Below, in pieces: positions 25,651-33,932 of a stretch of 64,000 bases of DNA. A program made the translations under genes and the position numbers. Source of the stretch: Flemingiibacterium sp045634005. Lineage in GTDB: Bacteria > Bacillota > Clostridia > Oscillospirales > CAG-272. Location of the stretch: contig JAZQZL010000069.1 in the NCBI GenBank assembly GCA_045634005.1, positions 1 to 64,000 on the forward strand. The letters are read 5' to 3'. Every line of letters begins with the position of its first letter. Positions within the stretch are counted from its first letter, which is position 1. Below the pieces are notes generated by a model. It ran no database searches. It saw only the letters and a list, made by a program, of their open reading frames with translations, and was not told the DNA's origin.

Positions 25651-27603
25651 ATGAAGATCATCACCGCTCATCGCGAAGAAACCGCAGTATACGCGGCAGA
25701 AGAGCTCAAAAAATATCTTGATATGATGGATCCTGCGCTTGGCACAGAGATCGTTTATACAGATGCACCAAATAAAGACGGCGGTATCGTTCTCGCGCTT
25801 ATGAGCGAGTACGGACTCGAAACGCCCGAAATAACGGACCCCGTAACCGACGATATTCTCTACATCGACGTTAAGGACGGCAAGGGACTTATCGCAGGCT
25901 CAAACATTCGAAGCATACTCCTCTCGGTGTACCGCTACTTAACAGAAGCCGGTTGCCGCTTTATCCGTCCCGGTGCGAACGGCGAATATATCCCCACTCG
26001 CGATATGAGCAGCTTCTCGTGTAAGTACCGTCACGCGGCGGCGTACCCGTTCCGCGGCGAGTGCATAGAGGGCGCTGTAAGCTTCGAGCACGTTCGCGAC
26101 ACCATCATCTGGTCGCCGAAGGTCGGTATGAATATGTTCATGATGGAGCAGGTTGTTCCTTACAACTATATCAGCCGCTGGTACAAGCATCTGTCGAACA
26201 CCGTGCTCGAGGACGAGAAAGTTTCCTTTGAGCAGGTAGGCGAGTTTGTAAAAGAGCTTGACGCGCTCGTCAAGAAGTGCGGTCTTCAGCATCACGCGCT
26301 CGGTCACGGCTATCTTCTTGAGCCGTACGGCGTTCACTACATCGACCGCTCGGTTGAATACCACCTCTCCGACGAGGCTATCGCAGATACCGCACTCGTC
26401 AAGGGGCAGCGCGGACTTTTCAGCCGTTCTCCTAACTTCACACAGCTTTGCTATTCCAAGAAGGAAATCAGAAAGAAGGCTATCGACTGGCTGGTTTCTT
26501 ACGTTGAACAAAAGCCGTTCATCGACTTCTTGCACGTTTGGCTCGCGGACTCGATCAACAATCAGTGCGAGTGCGAATCCTGTCAGCCTCACCGCGTGTC
26601 CGACCTCTACGTTAAGATGCTCAACGAGCTCGACGAGGCGCTCACGGCAAAGGGACTTGACACCAAGATCGTGTTCATTCTCTATGTTGACACCAACTGG
26701 CCGCCTCTTTATGAAAAGATCAACAACCCCGACCGTTTCATAATGCTTACCGCAATCGGCGGTCGCGACTACGCGAAGCCGTATGACTCTACTCCCTATG
26801 AGGGCGAGATTCCCGAATACATAAAGAACGACTTTAAGCTCTCTACCTCCTTCCCGATGATCTTAAAGCTCATCGACGAGTGGAAGCCTGCGTTCGACGG
26901 CAGAAAGTTCGTTTACGAATACCATATGTACTCGCATCACTACGACGATCCCGGCTACGTACGCCTTTCAGAGCTCTTTATGCAGGATTGCAAAAATATC
27001 GGCCAGTTCGGCTTCGACGGCATCATCAGCGACCAGACACAGCGCTCGTTCTTCCCGAACGGACTTGCTATGTCCTCGTACGCTGCAGGCATGTACGACA
27101 CCAAGACCGACTTCGACGCATTCAGCGAGGATTACTTCAAAGCCGCGTACGGCGCGGATTACAAGCTCGCAAAGGATTATCTCTACGAGATCTCCCGTCT
27201 TATGAGTCCCGACGTGCTTCAGATAAAGATGAGCATCGTCGACGTTGACGACGATCTCGGAAGCAAGGTTCGTACTCCCGGACGTCCTTGGATCGGAAGT
27301 CCGAAGATGCAGGGATATTTCCGCGATGCGATGAAGCTTGCCGAGGACTTTGAGGCAGTTGCAAAGGCGCATATGAACGGTGACAACGCAACCCACAATC
27401 ACTCGTGGATGCTTCTCTACCACCACACGACCTACGTTCGTCACTATGCCGACACGCTTCTCGCGCGCTCGCTTGAGGATATGGACGGAGCACAGGAAAA
27501 GTACCGCGAGCTTATCGACACAATGTCGAGAATCGAGCTCGAGATCGCGCCCGAGTTTGACCTCCACCTCTTTGATAATTCCATCAAGAGAAAGATTCAG
27601 TAA
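25651..27603 (+). CDS. DUF4838-type glycoside-hydrolase-like protein, copy 1
   Basis: A 650-residue protein resembling the DUF4838 family, which is related to GH67/GH20-like catabolic enzymes. Residues 1-125 form an alpha/beta domain of the type before GH67 and GH20 barrels (EETAVYAAEELKKYLDMM, then RSILLSVYRYLTEAGCRFIRPG). A TIM barrel follows, with the family hallmark WLADSINNQCECESCQ at about residues 300-315. A helical C-terminal region begins near residue 470. No signal peptide, so cytoplasmic. It has a close tandem paralog downstream. Enzymatic activity is not established. AGGAG precedes the ATG. Confidence 0.8.
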   Translation: MKIITAHREETAVYAAEELKKYLDMMDPALGTEIVYTDAPNKDGGIVLALMSEYGLETPEITDPVTDDILYIDVKDGKGLIAGSNIRSILLSVYRYLTEAGCRFIRPGANGEYIPTRDMSSFSCKYRHAAAYPFRGECIEGAVSFEHVRDTIIWSPKVGMNMFMMEQVVPYNYISRWYKHLSNTVLEDEKVSFEQVGEFVKELDALVKKCGLQHHALGHGYLLEPYGVHYIDRSVEYHLSDEAIADTALVKGQRGLFSRSPNFTQLCYSKKEIRKKAIDWLVSYVEQKPFIDFLHVWLADSINNQCECESCQPHRVSDLYVKMLNELDEALTAKGLDTKIVFILYVDTNWPPLYEKINNPDRFIMLTAIGGRDYAKPYDSTPYEGEIPEYIKNDFKLSTSFPMILKLIDEWKPAFDGRKFVYEYHMYSHHYDDPGYVRLSELFMQDCKNIGQFGFDGIISDQTQRSFFPNGLAMSSYAAGMYDTKTDFDAFSEDYFKAAYGADYKLAKDYLYEISRLMSPDVLQIKMSIVDVDDDLGSKVRTPGRPWIGSPKMQGYFRDAMKLAEDFEAVAKAHMNGDNATHNHSWMLLYHHTTYVRHYADTLLARSLEDMDGAQEKYRELIDTMSRIELEIAPEFDLHLFDNSIKRKIQ

Positions 27604-27612
27604 TCTGCAAAA

Positions 27613-27690
27613 ATCACAATACTGCTAAAAAAAATCACAATACTGCTTGACATATACGCGCCACCGGTGTTAAACTAATGGCGCGTATAT
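27613..27690 (+). promoter_or_regulatory. Second DUF4838 gene promoter with 21-base repeats and an inverted repeat
   Basis: ATCACAATACTGCT occurs at 27613-27626 and 27634-27647, a 21-base period. TTGACA follows directly at 27647-27652, with a -10 such as TTAAAC at 27670-27675. A perfect 12-base inverted repeat (ATATACGCGCCA 27652-27663, TGGCGCGTATAT 27679-27690) brackets the -10, suggesting a second, negative layer of control. Confidence 0.7.
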
Positions 27691-27730
27691 ATTTTTGCGC
27701 CAAACACCGTCCACTAAAGGAGATGCTACG

Positions 27731-29692
27731 ATGAAGATACTCACAAATCACCGCGAGGAAACCGTAGTTTACGCGGCTGAAGAACTCAAAAAATATCTCG
27801 ATATGATGTGCCCGGGATTTTGCACGGGCATCGAATACGCCGAAAAGGCAAAACGCACCGACGGCGCGATAGTTCTCGCGCTTATGGGCGAGCTCGGTCT
27901 TGACACACACGAGATGAAGGACCCGATGACCGACGATATTCTCTACATCGACGTCGAAAACGGCTCCGGTGTCATCGCCGGCGGCAACATCCGAAGCATA
28001 CTCCTTTCCGTATACCGTTATCTCAACAAGGCAGGCTGCCGCTTCATCCGTCCCGGCAAGGACGGTGAGATAATTTCCTCGCGCGATATGGCCGCATTCT
28101 CCTTAAAATACCGCCACGTGCCGTCCTACCCGTTCCGCGGCGAGTGCATCGAGGGTGCCGTAACAGTCGAGCAGGTCATAGACTCGGTTATCTGGTCGCC
28201 GAAGGTCGGTATGAATATGTTTATGATCCAGCAGGTCGTTCCGTATAACCTTATGAGCCGTTGGTACAAGCATCTGTCGAACACGCGCCTTGAGGACGAA
28301 AATGTTCCCTTTGAGGAATACTGCAAGTTCACCGAGGATATTGAGAAGGCGATAAAGAAGGTCGGACTTCAGTATCACGGTCCCGGACACGGATACCTCT
28401 TTGAGCCTTGGGGTATTCACTACCTCGACCGCACTATCGAGTATAATTTCTCCGATGAGGCTATCGCCGCGAGTGCGCTCGTTAACGGCAAACGCGGACT
28501 TTTCAGCCGCTCACCTAACTTCACCCAGCTTTGCTACTCAAGTCCCGACGTCAGAAAGAAGGTCGTCGACTGGCTTGTTGCGTTTGTTGAGAAAAAGCCG
28601 TTCCTCGATTTTCTCCACATCTGGCTTGCCGATTCGATCAACAATCAGTGCGAATGTGAAAACTGTGTAAAGCACCGTGTGTCCGACCTTTACGTTACAC
28701 TCCTTAACGAGCTTGACGCGGCGCTCGCAGCCAAGGGACTTGACACCAAGATCGTGTTCATTCTCTACACCGAAACCAACTGGCCGCCGCTTTATGCGAA
28801 GCTTAATAATCCCAATCGCTTCATTATGCTCACAGCAATCGGCGGCAGAAACTTCAAGGACACCTACGATCCCCGAGAATACGACGGTCCCACACCGCCG
28901 TACGAGCGCAACAACTACACGATAACCACCGACTTCCCGCTTATCCGCCGATTTATCGACGAGTGGAAGCCCGCGTTCGACGGACCGAAGTTCTCGTATG
29001 AGTATCATCTCTATGCCGCACATTACAACGACCCAAGCTACGTCAACTTCGCAAAGGTGTTCCCGCGCGACGCCAAGACTATCGAGAAGTACGGCTTCAG
29101 TGGAATTATGAACTGTATGACACAGCGCTGTGCGTTCCCGACGGCACTTCCCATCGCCGTGTACTCCGAAACGATGCTCGACAACTCCATCGAGTTCGAA
29201 TCGTTCGAGGACGACTACTATAAAAGCGCATTCGGCACCGATTATACCGTCGCCAAGGATTACCTCTACTCGCTGTCGGAGCTTATGAATCTTGAAAACT
29301 TAAGCGTGCGCCTTGAGATTGCCGTCAACAACGATGAGGAAGGCTCGTCCGAAACCATTCGCCATAAGCCCTGGGCGGAGGATGAGAAAACGCGCGACGA
29401 CTTCCGCGCCGCGATAAAGCTTGCCGCAACATTTGAATCGGTGGCAAAATCCTACGCCGAGAGCGAAAAGCACCCTACAGTTGCACGCTCGTGGGAGCTT
29501 CTCTACTACCACACCTTCTACGTCCGCCATCTTGCAGAGGTATATCTGACTCACGGGCAGGGCGATATAGAAGCAACCCGCAAAAGATATGCAGAAATGA
29601 TAGACGCACTCTCCGAAATGGAGCCGAAGATCGCCGACGCGTTCGACCTGCACATATTCGACAGCTCCACAAAGAGAAAGCTCGAGATATAA
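27731..29692 (+). CDS. DUF4838-type glycoside-hydrolase-like protein, copy 2
   Basis: A 653-residue tandem paralog of the preceding protein, aligning end to end. It has the same EETVVYAAEELKKYLDMM start, RSILLSVYRYLNKAGCRFIRPG block and WLADSINNQCECENC hallmark. The copies differ most in the region after about residue 500 and in the loop around residue 375. AAAGGAG precedes the ATG at 27731. It has its own promoter 80 bases upstream rather than relying on read-through. Two divergent copies suggest related but distinct substrates. The fba gene follows with a separate promoter. Confidence 0.8.
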   Translation: MKILTNHREETVVYAAEELKKYLDMMCPGFCTGIEYAEKAKRTDGAIVLALMGELGLDTHEMKDPMTDDILYIDVENGSGVIAGGNIRSILLSVYRYLNKAGCRFIRPGKDGEIISSRDMAAFSLKYRHVPSYPFRGECIEGAVTVEQVIDSVIWSPKVGMNMFMIQQVVPYNLMSRWYKHLSNTRLEDENVPFEEYCKFTEDIEKAIKKVGLQYHGPGHGYLFEPWGIHYLDRTIEYNFSDEAIAASALVNGKRGLFSRSPNFTQLCYSSPDVRKKVVDWLVAFVEKKPFLDFLHIWLADSINNQCECENCVKHRVSDLYVTLLNELDAALAAKGLDTKIVFILYTETNWPPLYAKLNNPNRFIMLTAIGGRNFKDTYDPREYDGPTPPYERNNYTITTDFPLIRRFIDEWKPAFDGPKFSYEYHLYAAHYNDPSYVNFAKVFPRDAKTIEKYGFSGIMNCMTQRCAFPTALPIAVYSETMLDNSIEFESFEDDYYKSAFGTDYTVAKDYLYSLSELMNLENLSVRLEIAVNNDEEGSSETIRHKPWAEDEKTRDDFRAAIKLAATFESVAKSYAESEKHPTVARSWELLYYHTFYVRHLAEVYLTHGQGDIEATRKRYAEMIDALSEMEPKIADAFDLHIFDSSTKRKLEI

Positions 29693-29736
29693 ATCGCCTT
29701 ATACACTAAAATTTTACATAAATATTTTAAAACCCC

Positions 29737-29765
29737 TTGATTTACACGCACTTTTAGAGTATAAT
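29737..29765 (+). promoter_or_regulatory. Promoter of the fructose-bisphosphate aldolase gene
   Basis: TTGATT (29737-29742), 17 bases and TATAAT (29760-29765), 40 bases before the ATG. Confidence 0.8.
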
Positions 29766-29805
29766 AATATCGTATGAATTAAAAATCTTTTAGGAGAGTA
29801 TAAAA

Positions 29806-30765
29806 ATGGCACTTGTAACAACTAAAGAAATGTTCAAGAAGGCATACGAGGGCGGCTACGCTATCGGTGCTTTCAACATCAACAACATGGAGATCGTTCA
29901 GGCGATCACCGAGGCTGCAGGCGAGGCTAAGTCCCCCGTTATCCTTCAGGTTTCCGCTGGCGCAAGAAAGTACGCTAAGCAGGAATACCTCCTCGCTCTT
30001 GCTAACGCAGCTATCAAGGATGCAGGCGTTGACCTCGCACTCCACCTTGACCACGGCGCAGACTTCGAGATCTGCAAGGCTTGCATCGACGGCGGCTTTA
30101 CCTCCGTTATGATCGACGGCTCTCACCATTCCTTCGAGGACAACATCGAGGTTACCAAGAAGGTTGTTGAATACGCACACGAACGTGGCGTAGTAGTTGA
30201 GGGTGAGCTCGGCGTTTTAGCCGGCGTTGAGGACGACGTAGTTGCTGAAAAGTCCTCCTACACCCGTCCTGATGAGGTTGAGGAGTTCGTTTCCCGCACC
30301 GGCGTTGACTCCCTCGCAATCTCTATCGGTACCTCCCATGGCGCATACAAGTTCACTCCCGCTCAGTGCACCAGAAATGAGCAGGGCATCCTCGTTCCGC
30401 CTCCGCTCCGCTTTGATATTCTCGAAGAGATCGCAGAGCGCATTCCCGGCTTCCCGATCGTTCTCCACGGTGCTTCTTCCGTTCCGCAGGAGTACGTTCA
30501 GGAGATCAACTCCATCGGCGGCAAGCTTCCGGATGCTGTAGGTATTCCCGAAGAGCAGCTCCGCCGCGCTGCTTCCCTCGCAGTTTGCAAGATCAACATC
30601 GACTCCGATATCCGTCTTGCTATGACCGCAGGTATCAGACGCGTTCTTACCGAGCAGCCCGACGTATTCGATCCCAGAACCTACCTCACCGTAGCTCGTG
30701 CAGAAGTTAAGAAGATGGTTGCTCACAAGATCAACAACGTTCTCGGTTCTGCAAACACCCTCTAA
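29806..30765 (+). CDS. fba: Class II fructose-bisphosphate aldolase
   Basis: A 319-residue zinc aldolase interconverting fructose-1,6-bisphosphate with DHAP and G3P. Motifs: IGAFNINNME near residue 20, the zinc and catalytic stretch LALHLDHGADFE near residue 80, VMIDGSHHSFEDN, VEGELGVLAG, SIGTSHGAYKF with a zinc His, and VLHGASSVP. The codons are strongly biased toward C-ending forms, as expected for a highly expressed gene. The longer form (about 320 residues) fits FBP aldolase better than short tagatose- or ketose-specific forms, but those relatives cannot be fully excluded. Confidence 0.92.
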   Translation: MALVTTKEMFKKAYEGGYAIGAFNINNMEIVQAITEAAGEAKSPVILQVSAGARKYAKQEYLLALANAAIKDAGVDLALHLDHGADFEICKACIDGGFTSVMIDGSHHSFEDNIEVTKKVVEYAHERGVVVEGELGVLAGVEDDVVAEKSSYTRPDEVEEFVSRTGVDSLAISIGTSHGAYKFTPAQCTRNEQGILVPPPLRFDILEEIAERIPGFPIVLHGASSVPQEYVQEINSIGGKLPDAVGIPEEQLRRAASLAVCKINIDSDIRLAMTAGIRRVLTEQPDVFDPRTYLTVARAEVKKMVAHKINNVLGSANTL

Positions 30766-30779
30766 TTTACAAACAAGAC

Positions 30780-30818
30780 ATCGGTGCCGCGGCAAACGTC
30801 ACGGCACCGATATTTTTA
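30780..30818 (+). terminator. Terminator after fba
   Basis: Ten-base stem ATCGGTGCCG/CGGCACCGAT (30780-30789, 30802-30811) followed by ATTTTT. The thioesterase gene starts 19 bases later, so it probably depends on read-through or a weak hidden promoter. Confidence 0.8.
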
Positions 30819-30836
30819 AGTATAAGGAGTCCGTCA

Positions 30837-31553
30837 ATGAAGTGGACAGAAAATTACCGCATAAACTCGCACGACTGCGATGCCTCGGGTAAGGTGCGCC
30901 CTTCCCTCGTGCTTCGTTATATGCAGGAAACAGCTAACCTTCAACTCCATAATCTCGGTCCGACGGCAAAGGAACTCGTCGCCGACGATAAGGCGTTTAT
31001 CTTAAGCCGCATAAACGTCAGCATATACGCGCCGCTTTACGCGTATGAGGACATAACCGTATCCTCGTGGGCGTGCGAAAGCCGCGGAGTTACGTTCAAC
31101 CGCTGCTATCAGATGCGTCGCGGCGACGATATAGTTGCGGAAGCGGCATCCGTTTGGGGGCTTATCGGCATCTCCGACCGAAAGATACACCGCGTCGAGG
31201 ATATCACTCTCGGTTTTGACGTTGACGAACCGCTCGAGCTTGATGCGCCAAGGCGCGTGCACATTCCGCGCGAGCTTACACTCTCGCTCGTCGGTGAGCG
31301 TCCCATCGTTTACAGCGACCTTGATGCAAATCAGCATATGAACAACACAAACTACCCTGACATGCTCTGCGATTTCATTCCAGATATGGCAGAAAAGCGC
31401 ATGCTTGGCTTCAGCATAAGCTTCGCCAACGAGGCAAGGCTCGGCGAAACGCTTAAGGTATATATGCGCGAGAGCGAGGGCACGTACTATTTCCGTACCG
31501 TTCGCTCCGACGGCGCGATAAACGTCGAGGCGATGATAATGATGGAGGATTGA
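30837..31553 (+). CDS. Acyl-ACP thioesterase family protein
   Basis: A 238-residue double hot-dog protein of the acyl-ACP thioesterase family (PF01643), which releases fatty acids from acyl carrier protein. The first hot-dog covers about residues 1-130 (HDCDASGKVRPSLVLRYMQE). The second contains YSDLDANQHMNNTNYPDM near residue 163, the catalytic Asn/His region. AAGGAG precedes the ATG. The next gene starts one base after its stop, so the two form a unit. Chain-length preference is unknown. Confidence 0.9.
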   Translation: MKWTENYRINSHDCDASGKVRPSLVLRYMQETANLQLHNLGPTAKELVADDKAFILSRINVSIYAPLYAYEDITVSSWACESRGVTFNRCYQMRRGDDIVAEAASVWGLIGISDRKIHRVEDITLGFDVDEPLELDAPRRVHIPRELTLSLVGERPIVYSDLDANQHMNNTNYPDMLCDFIPDMAEKRMLGFSISFANEARLGETLKVYMRESEGTYYFRTVRSDGAINVEAMIMMED

Positions 31554-31554
31554 T

Positions 31555-32625
31555 ATGCGCGGTATTATCCTCGCCCACACAGAAAAATACCCGAAAATGC
31601 AGCCGACGGATGCGGTAAAGCTTATCTATCAGGCAACGTTCGGCGGCGGTCATTTAATAAAAAATGAGCAAGCCGTACTCGAATATCTGCGCCGTGAGTA
31701 TGCGCAGATAAGCCACAGCGGCGACGCGTTTGTCTGCGAGCCGCTTGGCGAAGTGTCACGCGTTTATCTCGGCGGAGAGCTTACGGACTTGGAGCTTTCG
31801 CTTATCGCGAAGATGTTCTGTGAGTCAGCAAAGCGATATGCCCCGGGATTTGACGCGGCTGAAGAAAGCGTAAAGGATAAGCTTTTTTCGCGACTTGACA
31901 CGCTCGCAGAGCTTTGCCGTGAAGGACATTTCTCATTTACACCGGACGAGCTTTCGGCATATCTCGCCGAATATGCGGAAGCAGGCTATCCTCCCGTGAG
32001 TCACAGCGATGCATACCGCAAGGCATATGCGCCGGCGTACCGCGTTATCGACACAAAATACGTTCCGCTTTTGCCGCTGATACGGAAGATCGCATCGCTC
32101 ACCGAAAAATCGGACAAGAGAATCATCATAGCAATAGACGGTCGCTGTGCATCGGGTAAGACCACCGCGGCGGCACTTATCGCACCGCTCTTTAACGCAG
32201 AGATAATCCATATGGACTACTTTTTCCTGCCACCAGAGCTTCGGGATAATGCGCGACTTTGCGAGGTCGGCGGGAATATACATTACGAACGGTTTGCAGA
32301 CGAGGTCGTCCCGCACCTTCGCTCCGAGCACGCCTTTTCGCACCGCGTGTTTGACTGCTCCCGCTTTGCTTATGCGGATACACCGCACACTGTACAACCT
32401 TCGCAAGTTCTCATCATCGAAGGCGTTTACTCTCTCCATCCAAGCTTTGGCAAGTATTACGATATCGCCGCATTTTACGGCATATCACCCGAAAAGCAGC
32501 TTGAGCGTCTTAAGCAGCGCGCAAACGGCGCATTCCTTGAGCGCTTTAAAAACGAATGGATACCGATGGAGGAGCGTTATTTTGACACCCTCGGCATACG
32601 CGATAAATGTGACATAACAATATAA
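31555..32625 (+). CDS. Uridine-kinase-like P-loop kinase with an N-terminal extra domain
   Basis: A 356-residue protein. Residues about 185-356 form a P-loop NTPase of the uridine kinase/phosphoribulokinase type: Walker A GRCASGKTTAA near residue 198, MDYFFLPPELR with a substrate-side Asp, and VLIIEGVYSLHP. The first 170 residues form a separate helical region (MQPTDAVKLIYQATFGGGHL) that I do not recognise functionally. The substrate could be a nucleoside or another hydroxylated metabolite. It is co-transcribed with the thioesterase (1-base gap) and followed by a strong terminator. Confidence 0.75.
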   Translation: MRGIILAHTEKYPKMQPTDAVKLIYQATFGGGHLIKNEQAVLEYLRREYAQISHSGDAFVCEPLGEVSRVYLGGELTDLELSLIAKMFCESAKRYAPGFDAAEESVKDKLFSRLDTLAELCREGHFSFTPDELSAYLAEYAEAGYPPVSHSDAYRKAYAPAYRVIDTKYVPLLPLIRKIASLTEKSDKRIIIAIDGRCASGKTTAAALIAPLFNAEIIHMDYFFLPPELRDNARLCEVGGNIHYERFADEVVPHLRSEHAFSHRVFDCSRFAYADTPHTVQPSQVLIIEGVYSLHPSFGKYYDIAAFYGISPEKQLERLKQRANGAFLERFKNEWIPMEERYFDTLGIRDKCDITI

Positions 32626-32659
32626 AAAGGCTGTCTGTATGCGCAGACAGCCTTTTTTT
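32624..32659. terminator. Bidirectional terminator between the kinase and pfkA
   Basis: Perfect 14-base stem (32624-32637 with 32644-32657, arm AAAAAGGCTGTCTG) with a 6-base loop and a T run. Confidence 0.95.
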
Positions 32660-32668
32660 GTTTTATTT

Positions 32669-33736
32669 TTAGTTCTTACCAAGAGTCATAGCGACGTCCA
32701 TGAGGTCCTCGATAACTGCCTTCTTCTGAGCACAGCGAACCTTCATAGCCTCAACCTGCTCTGCACTGAACTTCTCAAGGTCGCTGTCCTTCAGCTTGTT
32801 CTTGTACATACGGTCAACAACGAGTGCCCACGCGATATCGGTAGCGATAAGCTTTCCGTCGCGCTCGCAAACTACGAGGTCGGACTTGCCCTCAAGGATA
32901 AGGTCAACCGCGAAGTCACCCATACGCATAGCGGTAAGTCTGTCGCGAAGTGTGGGAGCTCCGCCGCGTACCATATGTGCAAGGCGAATGAATCTGGAGT
33001 CGATGTTAGCCTCTTCGTTCATACGCTTGGTGAGGTTCTCACCAAATCCCTTGGGCATGCCCTCGGAGTGCATAACGAGGAAGCTTCTCTGACCCTTCTC
33101 ACGAAGCTCGATAAGCTTTGCAATGCAAGCGTCCTCATCGAAGGGAAGCTCCTTGACTGCAACTGCGTTAGCGCCGCAAGCGATACCGCACTCGATAGCG
33201 ATATAGCCGGCGTCACGTCCCATAACCTCGATAACCTCGCCGCGTGCGTGCGACTCGCAGGTATCTCTGAGGCAGTCAGCCGCGTGAAGAACGGTGTTCA
33301 TTGCGGTATCAAAGCCGATGGAATAGTCGGTAGAGGTAATGTCGTTGTCGATGGTGCAAGGAATACCGATGGTGGGAATACCACGCATAGAAAGGTCGGT
33401 AGCACCGCGGAAGGTACCGTCGCCACCGCAGCAGATGATGCCGTCGATGCCGAGCTTCTTACAGGTTTCGATAGCCTTTGCCATACCTGCCTCGGTAGCG
33501 AACTCGTCGCATCTGTCGGAATAAAGAATTGTTCCGCCAAGACCGGAGATGTTAGCAACGTCAAGCGAGGTGAGCTCACGTACTTCACCGTCTATAAGTC
33601 CGCGGTAGCCTTTGCAGATACCTACGACCTCAACGCCGCGAGCAAGAGCCGAGCGTACGACTGCGCGTACAGCCGCGTTCATACCGGGAGCGTCGCCACC
33701 CGAGGTGAGTACACCGATTTTTCTGAATTTTGCCAT
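32669..33736 (-). CDS. pfkA: ATP-dependent 6-phosphofructokinase
   Basis: A 355-residue glycolytic kinase making fructose-1,6-bisphosphate. The nucleotide site GVLTSGGDAPGMNAAVRA opens the protein. CCGGDGTFRGA has the ATP-type Gly after GGD (GGDGT rather than the PPi-type GGDD). IPCTIDNDI carries the catalytic Asp, and EVMGRDAGYIA and HMVRGGAPTLRDR follow. Slightly longer than the 320-residue B. subtilis enzyme. AAGGAAG lies before the ATG. It is monocistronic, with its promoter at 33808-33836. Confidence 0.95.
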   Translation of the reverse strand: MAKFRKIGVLTSGGDAPGMNAAVRAVVRSALARGVEVVGICKGYRGLIDGEVRELTSLDVANISGLGGTILYSDRCDEFATEAGMAKAIETCKKLGIDGIICCGGDGTFRGATDLSMRGIPTIGIPCTIDNDITSTDYSIGFDTAMNTVLHAADCLRDTCESHARGEVIEVMGRDAGYIAIECGIACGANAVAVKELPFDEDACIAKLIELREKGQRSFLVMHSEGMPKGFGENLTKRMNEEANIDSRFIRLAHMVRGGAPTLRDRLTAMRMGDFAVDLILEGKSDLVVCERDGKLIATDIAWALVVDRMYKNKLKDSDLEKFSAEQVEAMKVRCAQKKAVIEDLMDVAMTLGKN

Positions 33737-33807
33737 AATATTTATCTTCCTTTTTAATGATTTTCACTTATAGGGATTTCCTGAAGTTAAAAATTTAACC
33801 AAATTAT

Positions 33808-33836
33808 ATTGTAATATATTTTTCCCAAAAAATCAA
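33808..33836 (-). promoter_or_regulatory. Promoter of pfkA
   Basis: Minus-strand TTGATT (33831-33836), 17 bases and TACAAT (33808-33813), 72 bases before the start codon. Confidence 0.75.
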
Positions 33837-33898
33837 GTACCTAAACGACATTTTTTCTATTTTTTCGTAGTTGTATCTCCACGCCCCAAAAAACTGTT

Positions 33899-33929
33899 AT
33901 ATGTCACACAAATATGATAATATGTCACA
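33899..33929. repeat. Direct repeat with 21-base period upstream of pfkA
   Basis: ATATGTCACA occurs at 33899-33908 and 33920-33929. It lies about 60 bases upstream of the pfkA -35 element and just beyond the end of the flippase gene. It could be a regulator site. Confidence 0.5.
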
Positions 33930-33932
33930 GCG

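Noticed and set aside
32639..33757. A 372-codon open frame on the plus strand over pfkA.
   Set aside because: It is antisense to an unmistakable phosphofructokinase, with no supporting signals.
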